Source of the DNA: Paracoccaceae bacterium
GTDB lineage: Bacteria; Pseudomonadota; Alphaproteobacteria; Rhodobacterales; Rhodobacteraceae
NCBI GenBank assembly: GCA_026989055.1
Contig: JALSKC010000037.1
Span: 1 to 64,000 of the forward strand
Length of the DNA stretch: 64,000 nt
Reading direction: 5' to 3'
Under the pieces are notes generated by a model. That model saw nothing but the letters and a program-made list of their open reading frames with translations. It was not told the origin of the DNA and searched no databases. Below, piece by piece: positions 48,191 through 57,011 of this stretch (positions are counted from its first letter, which is position 1; each line of letters opens with the position of its first letter). Position numbers and translations under genes: made by a program.

Positions 48191-49705
48191 ATGAAACATC
48201 AGTATCTAAGGAATTTTGCCGCCTCCGCTGCTGTCGTCCTCCTGCTGCCAGTGCCCGCTCAGGCCGGGCTTTCGGCGCTCGATGTCTGGAACGGCATCAG
48301 GTCATATGTCGAATCCGCCGGCCAGGCGGTCAGCGTCGGATCGCAGAGCTCCGAGGGAACGAGCCTGCTTCTGCGCGATGTGAAAGTGTCCGCGGAAATG
48401 CCCGACGGAACCTTTGCGGCCACCATCGACCTGCTCGAATTCCGCGAGCGCAGCGATGGCACCGTCGATGTCACCATGTCGCCGGACGTGCCCCTTTCGG
48501 TGTTGTTCCAGCCGCCCGAGGGAGAGTCCCTGGACCTGACCATGATCTTCCGCCAGAGCGGGCTCAGCCTCGTTGCCTCGGGCGACCCGGACAGCATCAG
48601 CTTCGACTATCTCGCCGCACGGTTCGGTCTGGAGCTGGACAAGATGTTTGTCGATGGCGAGGCGGTCGATCTGCAGGCCGGGGTCGCGTTTTCCGACATC
48701 GACGGGCGCTATGAGCTGAGCAAGGGCGAGGAAACCCGCTACTCCAGCACCTCCAGCGTGGCGGAGGTGACCTATGAGGTGAAGCTGAAGGTGCCCGAGG
48801 AGGAAGGGAGCTTCGACCTTTCCGGCTCCGTTTCCGGGTTGCAGACCTCCTCGGCGATGACCTTCCCGAGCGATCTGGACCTGTCCGATCCGGGGGCGCT
48901 CTTCGCTGCCGGGGTCGTGCTCGGGGGGCAGGCTTCCGGCGGGGCATCGTCGATGAAGGCCGCGGTCGTGGACGGCGAGGAGGAATTCGAATTCGAAAGC
49001 AGCTCGCAGGGTGGCCGGCTGACCTTCTCGATCGACAACGGGGTGCTGCGCTATGGCGGCGGCGCCGAGGGCGTTTCCTACAAGGTCCGCTCGCCGCAGA
49101 TCCCGGTTCCGGAGCTTTCGTTCGACATGGCGGAGGTTTCGGCGGAAATGGCCATGCCGATGATGAAGACGGAAGACTTCCGGGATTTCGGCCTGGCGCT
49201 GCGCATCCGCGAACTCGCGCTGGACGAAATGCTCTGGATGATGTTCGACCCCGGAGCCGCCCTGCCGCGCGATCCCTTCAGCTTCGTGATCGGGCTCTCG
49301 GGAAAGATGCGCTTTCTGGTGGACATGGCCGACCCGCAGGCGGTCGAAGCCTTCCAGGGGAACAGCCCGGCCGAGGTGGAGAGCCTCGCGTTTGACGAGT
49401 TCCGCCTGGCGGGCCTCGGGGCCGAGATCGGCGGCAACGGAAGCTTCACCTTCGACAATTCCGACACCGGGACCTTCGGCGGCCTGCCGGCGCCGGAGGG
49501 GGGATTCAGGCTGGAGCTTGCCGGAATCAACGGGCTGCTGGACCGGCTGGTCGGGATGGGCCTGCTGCCCGACGACCAGGCGATGGGCGCACGGATGATG
49601 CTCGGCCTGTTCGCGCGCCCGGCGGGCGGCGAAGACAGGATGGTTTCCGAAATAGAGGTCAGACCGGACGGGTCGATCTTTGCCAACGGCCAGCAGCTGA
49701 AATAG
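48191..49705 (+). CDS. DUF2125 exported protein
   Basis: A 504-residue protein with a clear signal peptide ending at PAQAG. The rest is a repetitive beta-rich, serine- and glycine-rich sequence with acidic stretches (VDGEEEFEFESSSQGG), consistent with the DUF2125 family of alphaproteobacteria. Its function is unknown. It stands alone between a probable promoter and a strong terminator hairpin, so it is probably monocistronic. Confidence 0.75.
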   Translation: MKHQYLRNFAASAAVVLLLPVPAQAGLSALDVWNGIRSYVESAGQAVSVGSQSSEGTSLLLRDVKVSAEMPDGTFAATIDLLEFRERSDGTVDVTMSPDVPLSVLFQPPEGESLDLTMIFRQSGLSLVASGDPDSISFDYLAARFGLELDKMFVDGEAVDLQAGVAFSDIDGRYELSKGEETRYSSTSSVAEVTYEVKLKVPEEEGSFDLSGSVSGLQTSSAMTFPSDLDLSDPGALFAAGVVLGGQASGGASSMKAAVVDGEEEFEFESSSQGGRLTFSIDNGVLRYGGGAEGVSYKVRSPQIPVPELSFDMAEVSAEMAMPMMKTEDFRDFGLALRIRELALDEMLWMMFDPGAALPRDPFSFVIGLSGKMRFLVDMADPQAVEAFQGNSPAEVESLAFDEFRLAGLGAEIGGNGSFTFDNSDTGTFGGLPAPEGGFRLELAGINGLLDRLVGMGLLPDDQAMGARMMLGLFARPAGGEDRMVSEIEVRPDGSIFANGQQLK

Positions 49706-49726
49706 CCTGCGCCGGCCGTCGGGGCG

Positions 49727-49758
49727 AAGGGCCGCACGCTCGATGCAGTGCGGCCCTT
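49727..49758 (+). terminator. Terminator hairpin after the DUF2125 gene
   Basis: A perfect 11-bp stem (AAGGGCCGCAC and GTGCGGCCCTT) with a 10-nt loop starts 22 nt after the stop codon. The T-run is short (TTT). Confidence 0.55.
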
Positions 49759-49850
49759 TGCGTGCGGCCCGTGCGGGGATGCGCAGCCTGCCTTGCACCG
49801 GCCTGCGCCGCGGATTACCTGTCTGGGCGACAGAGCAAGGAGGCCATGAG

Positions 49851-51197
49851 ATGACGGCCAGTCTTCCGGAGCTTGCCGAAGCCCTGCTTGCGGCCGCGAA
49901 GAAGGCGGGCGCGGATGAAGCCGATGCGATCGTGCTGCGGGAGCGGGCGGTTTCGGTATCGGTGCGCGGCGGGCGGCTGGAACATGCCGAGAGCGCGGAA
50001 GGAACCGATATCGGGCTGCGGGTTCTGGTCGGGCGCCGGCAGGCCTGCGTGTCGGCTTCCGAAACCGGCGCCGAGACGATCCGGACGATGGCCGAGCGGG
50101 CCGTTCTGATGGCCCGCGAAGCGCCCGAGGATCCTGCCGTCGGCCTGGCCGATCCGGCGCAGCTGGCGCGGATGCGGGATGCCGGTCGGCTCGAGCTTTG
50201 CGACCCGTCGCCGCCGCCCGCGCCTGCCGCGCTGCGCGATGCCGCCCGTGCCGCCGAAGCCGCCGCGCTGGAGGTGCCGGGCGTTTCGCAGGTTGACAGC
50301 GCTACCGCGGACCATGCGCATCGCGAGTTCCACCTTGCCGCCAGCAACGGCTTTTCCGGCGGCTATGCCCGCACCGGCCACGGGCTTTCCTGCGTTGCCA
50401 TCACCGGCAGCGGAACGGAGATGGAGCGCGACCACTTCGGAGAATACAGGACCTTCCGCGCCGATCTGCCGGATCCGGCAGAGGTGGGGCGGATCGCCGC
50501 CGAGCGTACCGTCGCGCGGGCCGGGGCGCGCAAGCCGCCCACCGGGGCCTTTCCGGTTCTGTTCGACGAACGCGTGGCCGCCAGCCTGATCGGCCATCTC
50601 CTGGCTGCCGTGAACGGCGCGGCGGTCGCCCGCGGGGCATCCTGGGCGCGCGAACTGCTCGGCAGGCGGATCCTGCCGACGGGGCTGTCGCTGATCGAGG
50701 ATCCGCACCGCCCGCGGGCGGCGCGTTCGCGGCTGTTCGATGCCGAGGGGTTGCCGACGGCTCGACGGGCGATCGTGGATGCCGGCGTCCTCACCGGCTG
50801 GACGCTGGACCTCGCCAGCGCGCGCAAGCTTTCGATGGAACCGACCGGCAATGCCGCGCGCTCGGTTTCGGCACCGCCTGCGCCCGCCGCCTGGAATGTC
50901 GTGCTCGATCAGGGCGGGCAGGACCGTGCCGGGCTGATTCGCGACATGGGGCGCGGGTTGCTCGTGACTTCCCTGATCGGGACATCCGTCAACCCCACGA
51001 CCGGCGACTATTCGCGCGGCGCTTCGGGGTTCTGGGTCGAAGGGGGCGAGATCGCGCACCCGGTGAACGAATGCACCATCGCCGGAAACCTGATCGAGAT
51101 GCTGGCAAGCCTGGTTCCGGCCAACGACGCGCGCCCCCACCGGGCTCATGTGGTGCCTTCGCTTCTGGTGGAAGGGATGACCCTTGCCGGCAAGTGA
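49851..51197 (+). CDS. pmbA: TldE/PmbA family metallopeptidase subunit
   Basis: A 448-residue protein of the TldD/TldE family. It lacks the HExxxH zinc motif of TldD and has the TldE-type ASNGFSGGY and TSVNPTTGDYSRGASGFWVEGG motifs. In E. coli TldD and TldE form a protease that trims microcin B17 and CcdA. The start at MTASLPELAEA has an AGGAGG upstream; an ATG 5 nt before is out of frame. It overlaps the next gene by 14 nt. A TldD gene is not in the window. Confidence 0.88.
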   Translation: MTASLPELAEALLAAAKKAGADEADAIVLRERAVSVSVRGGRLEHAESAEGTDIGLRVLVGRRQACVSASETGAETIRTMAERAVLMAREAPEDPAVGLADPAQLARMRDAGRLELCDPSPPPAPAALRDAARAAEAAALEVPGVSQVDSATADHAHREFHLAASNGFSGGYARTGHGLSCVAITGSGTEMERDHFGEYRTFRADLPDPAEVGRIAAERTVARAGARKPPTGAFPVLFDERVAASLIGHLLAAVNGAAVARGASWARELLGRRILPTGLSLIEDPHRPRAARSRLFDAEGLPTARRAIVDAGVLTGWTLDLASARKLSMEPTGNAARSVSAPPAPAAWNVVLDQGGQDRAGLIRDMGRGLLVTSLIGTSVNPTTGDYSRGASGFWVEGGEIAHPVNECTIAGNLIEMLASLVPANDARPHRAHVVPSLLVEGMTLAGK

Positions 51198-51987
51198 CCT
51201 CGAACTCCTGAACGAGGCGGCCCGCCGCGCCGGCGAGATCGCGGTATCGTTCTGGGGGCAGGATCCGGAGCAGTGGGACAAGGGAAGCGGCGCGGGGCCG
51301 GTCACCGAAGCCGATATCGCCGTCAACGGGATGTTGCGGGAGATGCTGCTGTCGGCGCGCCCCGATTACGGCTGGCTTTCCGAGGAAAGCGAGGACGAGC
51401 CGGCGCGGCTGGAGCGTGAAAACGTCTTCGTCATCGACCCGATCGACGGCACCCGGGCCTTCATCGCCGGAGAGCGGAGCTGGGCGCATGCGCTTGCGGT
51501 GGTGCGGGGCGGAAAGGTGCAGGCGGGCCTGGTGCACCTGCCGCTGCTCGGCAAGACCTTTGCCGCGGTGCGCGGCGGCGGTGCCAGGCTGAACGGCCGC
51601 AGGCTGCGGGTTCCGGCCCGGCGCGCCCTGGAGGGGGCCTGTGTCCTGTCTACCCGCAAGAGCCTCCGCTCCGGGCGCTGGAAGGACGGCCCGCCCCCGG
51701 TGCGCCGGCATTTCAGGCCCTCGCTTGCCTATCGGCTGGCGCTGGTCGCCGAAGGCCGGTTCGATGCCATGCTGACGCTGCATCCGACCTGGGAATGGGA
51801 TGTCGCCGCCGGCAGTCTGATCGCCTCGGAAGCCGGCGCGCGGGTCACCGATGCCGCCGGCCTTCCCCTGCGGTTCAACAACCCGGAACCATGCCTCGAC
51901 GGGTTGCTCGCGGCCCCGGACGGGCTGCATGCGGCCCTGCGCGAGCGCCTTTCGGGCGCCGGCGGCGCGCCCGCCGCACCCGCTTGA
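51184..51987 (+). CDS. Inositol monophosphatase family protein, CysQ-like
   Basis: A 267-residue metal-dependent phosphatase. The metal sites are SEESEDE, VIDPIDGTRAFIAG and WEWDVAAGSLI. The family includes inositol monophosphatase and the 3'-phosphoadenosine 5'-phosphatase CysQ; the WDKGSGAGPVTEADIAVN opening is common to CysQ-like proteins here. The start is a TTG overlapping pmbA. Its stop codon is part of the TTGACG before the DUF4170 gene. Confidence 0.85.
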   Translation: MPASDLELLNEAARRAGEIAVSFWGQDPEQWDKGSGAGPVTEADIAVNGMLREMLLSARPDYGWLSEESEDEPARLERENVFVIDPIDGTRAFIAGERSWAHALAVVRGGKVQAGLVHLPLLGKTFAAVRGGGARLNGRRLRVPARRALEGACVLSTRKSLRSGRWKDGPPPVRRHFRPSLAYRLALVAEGRFDAMLTLHPTWEWDVAAGSLIASEAGARVTDAAGLPLRFNNPEPCLDGLLAAPDGLHAALRERLSGAGGAPAAPA

Positions 51988-52011
51988 CGGGAGGCGCCGG
52001 TGCCCTAGGGT
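51984..52011 (+). promoter_or_regulatory. Probable promoter of the DUF4170-kdtA-like-lpxK operon
   Basis: TTGACG (51984-51989), a 16-nt spacer and TAGGGT (52006-52011), 32 nt before the next ATG. The -35 hexamer includes the upstream stop codon. Confidence 0.35.
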
Positions 52012-52043
52012 GCGCAGGGACGATCCGAACAGCAGGAGGAGAA

Positions 52044-52289
52044 ATGACCCAGCGCCTGCATCTCGTCTTCGGCGGCGAGCTTGTAGATCCGACGCGGACG
52101 ACCTTCAGGAATGTCGACGACATTCACATCGTCGGGATCTTTCCGAACTACGAATCCGCCTACAACGCCTGGAAGGCCGAAGCCCAGCGAACCGTGGACA
52201 ATGCCCACATGCGCTACTTCATCGCACATCTGCACCGGTTGCGCGACGAGGAGGCCGAAACCTCGCCGACCGAGGAGCTGGAGGGCTGA
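52044..52289 (+). CDS. DUF4170 small protein
   Basis: An 81-residue soluble protein matching the alphaproteobacterial DUF4170 family (HLVFGGELVDPT, then GIFPNYESAYNAWKAEAQRTVDNAHMRYFIAHLHRL). It has no signal peptide. Its function is unknown, but its position just before Kdo-transferase-like and lpxK genes is characteristic and suggests a link to lipid A metabolism. It has an AGGAGGAGA ribosome-binding site. Confidence 0.85.
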   Translation: MTQRLHLVFGGELVDPTRTTFRNVDDIHIVGIFPNYESAYNAWKAEAQRTVDNAHMRYFIAHLHRLRDEEAETSPTEELEG

Positions 52290-52297
52290 CCCGGCGG

Positions 52298-53533
52298 ATG
52301 GGCGCTCCCCTGTCGCTGCTGCTGCATGATCTCCTCGGGCGGATCCGCGCGGGTGGTGCGGCGGAGCGGGCTCCGCCTTCCCGCCCGTCGCGGCGGCCGC
52401 CGGGGAAGCTTGCCTGGTTCCACTTGTCACGCGCGCGCGACCTGCCGGCGCTTGCGGCGCTGACCGAGGCGCTTTCGGAACAGATGCCCGGGCTCGGCTT
52501 TCTGGTGACGACAGACGGCCCCCGGCCGGAGGAAGGGTTGCCCGATTCCTGCCTGCACGAGGTTCTGCCTCCGGACCGGCTCGCCCCGGCCCGGGAATTC
52601 CTGTCGTTCTGGTCCCCCGATGTTCTGGCCTGGATCAGCGCCCGGCTGGCGCCGGCGATCCTGCACGAGACCGCCAGGGCGGGGATCCCCCGCGTGCTGC
52701 TGGATACAGGGGCGGCCTTCGAGCTGTCGCGCAGGTGGCCGTATCCTCCGCTGCTCGTCCGCCGGACGTTGCGCGGGTTCGATGCGATCCTCAGCGGAGA
52801 CGAAGCCACCTCTCTGGCGCTGATCGCTGCCGGAGCAAGGCGCGAGCGGGTGCAGACGATCGGCGTTCTGGAGCGGGAAGTGCAGCCGCTGCCCTGCAAC
52901 CAGGCGGAATGGGATGCGATGACCGAACTGCTGGCCACGCGCCCGGTCTGGCTGGCGGCGGGGATCGTGCCGGCCGAGCTCGGGCCGGTGATCAGGGCGC
53001 ACCGGCAGGTTCTGCGGCGTGCGCACCGCCTGCTGCTGATCATCGTGCCGGCCCGCATCGCCGACAGCGATTCCATTGCCGGAGCGCTGGCCGTGGCGGG
53101 GGTGTCCTTTGCCCGGCGCAGCAGAGGGGAAGACCCCGGGCGGGATACCCCGGTCTATCTTGCCGATACGGAAGACGAGCTTGGCCTGTGGTATCGGCTC
53201 TCTCCGGTTTCGTTCATCGGCCGGACGCTGAGCGAATGCGACGACAACCCCGATCCGCTCCAGGCGGCGGTGCTCGGTTCCGTGGTCGTCCACGGCCCAT
53301 GGGTGACGGCCCACCGTGTCGCCTTCCGCCGCCTCGCCCGGGCCGGGGCATCGCGCGAGGTGAAGAATGCGGCCGATCTCGCCGGGGCGATCGATGCCCT
53401 TCTGGCCCCGGACAGGGCTGCCGTCATGGCTCATGCCGCCTGGCAGATCAGCTCTGCCGGCGCCGAGGCGATCGTCCGGGCCGCCGATGCCCTGGCCGGG
53501 CGGCTGGGGCCAGCGCGGAGCGGCGGTTCGTGA
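52298..53533 (+). CDS. KdtA (Kdo transferase)-like protein lacking catalytic residues
   Basis: A 411-residue protein with the two-domain layout of Kdo transferase WaaA (KdtA). The C-terminal half aligns by eye: [48 protein letters not shown]. Three functional spots are changed. SVGE is SRAR (44-47), the ETELWPN region is SARLAPA (114-120), and the Glu of GGHNxxE is Gln322. It also lacks an obvious N-terminal membrane anchor. It lies between DUF4170 and lpxK, so a role in lipid A assembly is likely, but not proven as a transferase. A GTGA overlap couples it to lpxK. Confidence 0.7.
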   Translation: MGAPLSLLLHDLLGRIRAGGAAERAPPSRPSRRPPGKLAWFHLSRARDLPALAALTEALSEQMPGLGFLVTTDGPRPEEGLPDSCLHEVLPPDRLAPAREFLSFWSPDVLAWISARLAPAILHETARAGIPRVLLDTGAAFELSRRWPYPPLLVRRTLRGFDAILSGDEATSLALIAAGARRERVQTIGVLEREVQPLPCNQAEWDAMTELLATRPVWLAAGIVPAELGPVIRAHRQVLRRAHRLLLIIVPARIADSDSIAGALAVAGVSFARRSRGEDPGRDTPVYLADTEDELGLWYRLSPVSFIGRTLSECDDNPDPLQAAVLGSVVVHGPWVTAHRVAFRRLARAGASREVKNAADLAGAIDALLAPDRAAVMAHAAWQISSAGAEAIVRAADALAGRLGPARSGGS

Positions 53534-54549
53534 AGGCGCCCGGGTTCTGGTTCCGCCCGCCGCAGGCAGCGGGCTGGCAGGCCCGCCTGCTGGCGCCACT
53601 GGCGCGGATCCAGGCGGCGGCGACTGCCGCAAGGGTAGCACGAGCCCCGAAACTGCGCCCGGAGGTTCCCGTCATATGCGTCGGAAACCTGAACCTGGGC
53701 GGCACCGGCAAGACTCCGACAGTCATCGCGCTGGCCGAACGGCTGGGCGCGGCCGGCCACCAGGTCCGGATCGTGACGCGCGGTTACGGTGGCCGGCTCA
53801 GGGGGCCGGTCAGGGTGGACATCCGCCGCCACCGGGCTGCGGATGTGGGCGACGAACCGCTGCTGCTGGCGGCATTTGCCGGCACCTATGTCGCCCGTGA
53901 CCGCGCCGCCGGCGTCCGCGCCGCCTGCCACGACGGGGCCGGGGTGATCCTGCTGGACGACGGCTTCCAGAATCCGTCGGTGGCAAAGGATCTCTCGATC
54001 GTCGTCGTCGATGCCCACGCCGGCTTCGGCAATGGCCGCGTCCTGCCGGCCGGCCCCCTGCGCGAGCCGGTGGAAGCGGGGCTGGCCCGGGCGGATTTCC
54101 TGCTGTCGATCGGCTCGCCGGAGGATCAGCACGCCTTCGCCAGGCGCTGGGAGCGCGGAGTCGGCTGCGCCCGGCTGCGGGGGGCGCTGCTGCCGCTGCC
54201 GACCGGGATCGACTGGAAGGGCACGCGGGTTCTGGCCTTTGCCGGGATCGGACATCCGGAAAAGTTCTTCCGCACGCTGCGTGCGCTCGGGGCCGATCTG
54301 GTGCGCGCCGAAGCGCTGGACGATCACCAGCCGCTGGGCGAGGCGCTGTTGCGGCGGCTGGAGCTGGAGGCGCTGGCCCGGGATGCCCAGCTCGTCACCA
54401 CGGAAAAGGATGCGGCCCGCCTGCCGGCGGCCTTCCGGCAGAAGGTCCTGACGCTTGCCGTCAGGCTGGAGCTGGACGACTGGCGCCCGCTGGAGGCGCG
54501 CCTGCGGCGGCTGGGGCTTGCCGCAGGCGCATCGCCGGGGCCGCCCTGA
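53530..54549 (+). CDS. lpxK: Tetraacyldisaccharide 4'-kinase LpxK
   Basis: A 339-residue membrane-associated kinase that phosphorylates the 4' position of the lipid A precursor. The P-loop [30 protein letters not shown] and the C-terminal [10 protein letters not shown] are typical. The GTG start overlaps the previous stop. Lipid A made here is consistent with lptE elsewhere in the window. Confidence 0.93.
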   Translation: MKAPGFWFRPPQAAGWQARLLAPLARIQAAATAARVARAPKLRPEVPVICVGNLNLGGTGKTPTVIALAERLGAAGHQVRIVTRGYGGRLRGPVRVDIRRHRAADVGDEPLLLAAFAGTYVARDRAAGVRAACHDGAGVILLDDGFQNPSVAKDLSIVVVDAHAGFGNGRVLPAGPLREPVEAGLARADFLLSIGSPEDQHAFARRWERGVGCARLRGALLPLPTGIDWKGTRVLAFAGIGHPEKFFRTLRALGADLVRAEALDDHQPLGEALLRRLELEALARDAQLVTTEKDAARLPAAFRQKVLTLAVRLELDDWRPLEARLRRLGLAAGASPGPP

Positions 54550-54597
54550 ACTGCCGCGCCCTGCTCCGGGGGGGCGCCGCAGGGGAGGCGGGCCGGG

Positions 54598-55242
54598 TCA
54601 TTCGGCCAGCTTTTCGTCCAGAATCGCGGCGAAATCCTCGTAGCTCATGTTCGGGTATTTGCGGCCGTTGATGACAAAGCTCGGAGTTGCGTTGATGTCA
54701 TCGGCGCCGGCATTCTTCTGATAGACGGCGACCATCGCCTGCGCCATCTCGCCGTCGCTCAGGCAGGCGTCGAGCTGTTCGTCGCTCAGCCCGGCAGACT
54801 TGCCGACCCTGCGCAGCGCCGCCGCGATCGCGGCCGGCTCTCCTCCGGCGAGCCACTCGCTCTGCCTTTCATACAGCAGATCGGCGACGCCGAAATAGCG
54901 CAGCGGCCCGGCGCAGCGCGCCACCATGGCGGCCCAGAGGCCGAACCGGTCGAAATACACTTCGCGGTAGATGTAGTGGATCTTGCCGGTATCGATGTAG
55001 TTCTTCTTCAGTTCCGGCAGCACGGTGGCGTGGAAGTTGCGGCAGTGCGGGCAGGTGAAGGAGGCATATTCGATAACGGTCACCTCGGCTTGCGGGTTGC
55101 CGAGAGACATTTCAAGGACCATGGAGGTGTCGACCCCGCCATTTTCGCCGCTGTCCTGCGCATGGGCCGTTGCGAACGGGAAAAGGGCGAGGAACGACAG
55201 GGCTGCGGCGGCGGCCAGCAGGGAAAGGAGATGGCGGATCAT
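54598..55242 (-). CDS. DsbA family periplasmic thioredoxin
   Basis: A 214-residue exported protein. The signal peptide ends around ATAHAQ. The thioredoxin-like domain has CPHC as its active site (FTCPHCRNF), the cis-proline in NATPSFVINGRKY and the inserted helical domain between. It should introduce or shuffle disulfides in periplasmic proteins. Its ATG overlaps the DUF721 stop, so it is second in that pair. Confidence 0.9.
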   Translation of the reverse strand: MIRHLLSLLAAAAALSFLALFPFATAHAQDSGENGGVDTSMVLEMSLGNPQAEVTVIEYASFTCPHCRNFHATVLPELKKNYIDTGKIHYIYREVYFDRFGLWAAMVARCAGPLRYFGVADLLYERQSEWLAGGEPAAIAAALRRVGKSAGLSDEQLDACLSDGEMAQAMVAVYQKNAGADDINATPSFVINGRKYPNMSYEDFAAILDEKLAE

Positions 55243-55790
55243 CTGGTTACCTTTCGATTCCGTGTCCGATACATGATGTTCGTTCCGAGCCTTTCAAGGG
55301 CTGCCCGAAGCGCCGGATCGCGGATGCCGCGGACGGCTTCGCGCACCTGCGGCGGGGTTTCCGGCTCCGGCGGTGTGGCTCCGGCAGGCGGTGGCGGGCT
55401 GAAGGCTGCCTGGCCCTCGGCGAATCCGGTCGGGGCGGTCTGGGTGATTCTGATGCGGCTGATGGCGGCATATCCGTAGCAGGCGTTCACCCGCTCGATG
55501 ATCCGCGGGGTCTCGGCCTGCAGCATCGGTGCATGAGGGCCGGTGGTCAGGATGGTAAGGGTGGCCCCGAGCCCGGAGCGAGGATGGCTGACCTTGACCG
55601 GCCGGGCGATCCGGGCGGTTTCCTCGCCCACGATTTCGGGCCAGCGGGTCAGCAGCCGCGCAACGGCAAAGCCGCGGCTTTCGCCGATCCGGCGGACCTG
55701 TTCCTTCAGCAGCCCCGAGGCCAGCAGGAACCTTCCCCGGCGGCGTGGGGGGGAGCTGTTGTCTTGTGTCTGCATCGCTGGCATGTCCAT
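55239..55790 (-). CDS. DUF721 family protein
   Basis: A 183-residue protein. The DUF721 domain is in the middle (AVARLLTRWPEIVGEETARIARPVKV), followed by a proline-rich linker and a C-terminal helix. The family includes the DciA replicative-helicase loader; DciA functions at oriC in bacteria without DnaC. Whether this member is a true DciA or a paralogue cannot be settled from the sequence. The start at 55790 is provisional; an ATG five codons in is also possible. Confidence 0.8.
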   Translation of the reverse strand: MDMPAMQTQDNSSPPRRRGRFLLASGLLKEQVRRIGESRGFAVARLLTRWPEIVGEETARIARPVKVSHPRSGLGATLTILTTGPHAPMLQAETPRIIERVNACYGYAAISRIRITQTAPTGFAEGQAAFSPPPPAGATPPEPETPPQVREAVRGIRDPALRAALERLGTNIMYRTRNRKVTR

Positions 55791-55865
55791 TGCGGTGTCA
55801 CCTTATCGACCCTCGCAGGCGGTGTCAGCCGAAAGCACATGAAAAATACGTGAAAGGAAGGAAGT

Positions 55866-56948
55866 TTGCGCGAAGCCTCTCCTGCCGGAGCTCTGCTGCG
55901 CTGGTATGATTCCCGGGCCAGGGAACTGCCCTGGCGGGTTCCGCCCGCGGCGCGCCGGCGCGGGGTGCGGCCCGATCCCTACCGCGTCTGGCTGTCCGAG
56001 ATCATGCTTCAGCAGACGACCGTCGCCGTGGTCCGGCACCGTTTTCCGCGGTTCGTCGATCTCTGGCCGACGGTGCGGGCGCTTGCCGCGGCACCGGAAG
56101 GGCAGGTGATGGCCGCCTGGGCCGGGCTCGGATACTATGCCCGGGCCCGCAACCTGCTGAAATGTGCCCGCCTGGTCGCGGATGCGCATGGCGGGCGCTT
56201 CCCCGAAACGCGGGAGGGGCTGATCGCCCTGCCCGGGATCGGCCCCTATACCGCAGCGGCGATTGCCGCGATCGCCTTCGACCGGCCGGAAACGGTGGTT
56301 GACGGGAATGTGGAGCGGATCATGGCGCGCTATTTCGCGGTATCCGAGCCGCTGGAAACGGTAAAGCCGGAGCTGGCCCGGCTGGCCGCCACCCTGACCC
56401 CGCGGGAGCGCCCCGGCGATTACGCCCAGGCGCTGATGGATCTGGGCGCCACCGTCTGCACCCCGCGCGCGCCGGACTGCGCCGCCTGCCCGCTCGGGGC
56501 CGGTTGCCGGGCACTTGCAGGGGGGTGTGCCGCCGAGCTTCCGCGCCGCCTGCCGAAGGCGGCGAAACCGCTGCGCCGGGGAATCGCCTATGTCGCGCGC
56601 CGCGTCGACGGCGCCTGGCTTCTGGAGCGCCGCCCGGCAAGGGGGCTTCTCGGCGGGATGCTTGGCTGGCCGTGCAGCGATTGGGGCAGGGAACCTCGGG
56701 AGAGCCCGCCGCTTGCCGCCGACTGGGCCGACACCGGCGCCGAGGTCAGCCATGTCTTCACCCACTTCCGCCTGCGCCTGTCGGTCCGGGTGGCGCTGGT
56801 GCGCGGCCGTCCGACCCCCCGGGTGGGCAGTTTCGTCGCCGGATCCGATTTCCGTCCCGCCGCCCTGCCCAGCGTGATGCGCAAGGTCTTCGAGGTTGCG
56901 CGCCCCCATCTTCAGGAGGGGCCGGGCGGGGAAGATCGGGGGAATTGA
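55866..56948 (+). CDS. mutY: A/G-specific adenine glycosylase MutY
   Basis: A 360-residue base-excision repair enzyme that removes adenine paired with 8-oxoguanine. The catalytic glutamate is in EIMLQQTTV, the helix-hairpin-helix is LPGIGPYTAAAIAAIAFD with the catalytic Asp in VDGNVERI, and the 4Fe-4S ligands are in CTPRAPDCAACPLGAGC. The C-terminal Nudix-like domain recognises 8-oxoG. The TTG start has AAGGAAG just before it. Its stop codon lies in a TTGAGA before alkB. Confidence 0.94.
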   Translation: MREASPAGALLRWYDSRARELPWRVPPAARRRGVRPDPYRVWLSEIMLQQTTVAVVRHRFPRFVDLWPTVRALAAAPEGQVMAAWAGLGYYARARNLLKCARLVADAHGGRFPETREGLIALPGIGPYTAAAIAAIAFDRPETVVDGNVERIMARYFAVSEPLETVKPELARLAATLTPRERPGDYAQALMDLGATVCTPRAPDCAACPLGAGCRALAGGCAAELPRRLPKAAKPLRRGIAYVARRVDGAWLLERRPARGLLGGMLGWPCSDWGREPRESPPLAADWADTGAEVSHVFTHFRLRLSVRVALVRGRPTPRVGSFVAGSDFRPAALPSVMRKVFEVARPHLQEGPGGEDRGN

Positions 56949-56973
56949 GACCTCCGCGGCAACGGTCTAGACT
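56945..56973 (+). promoter_or_regulatory. Probable alkB promoter
   Basis: TTGAGA (56945-56950), a 17-nt spacer and TAGACT (56968-56973), 38 nt before the alkB ATG. The -35 hexamer includes the mutY stop codon. Confidence 0.4.
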
Positions 56974-57011
56974 GGGCGCATCCTGCCGAGGAGAAGCGAG
57001 AAAGGCGATCG

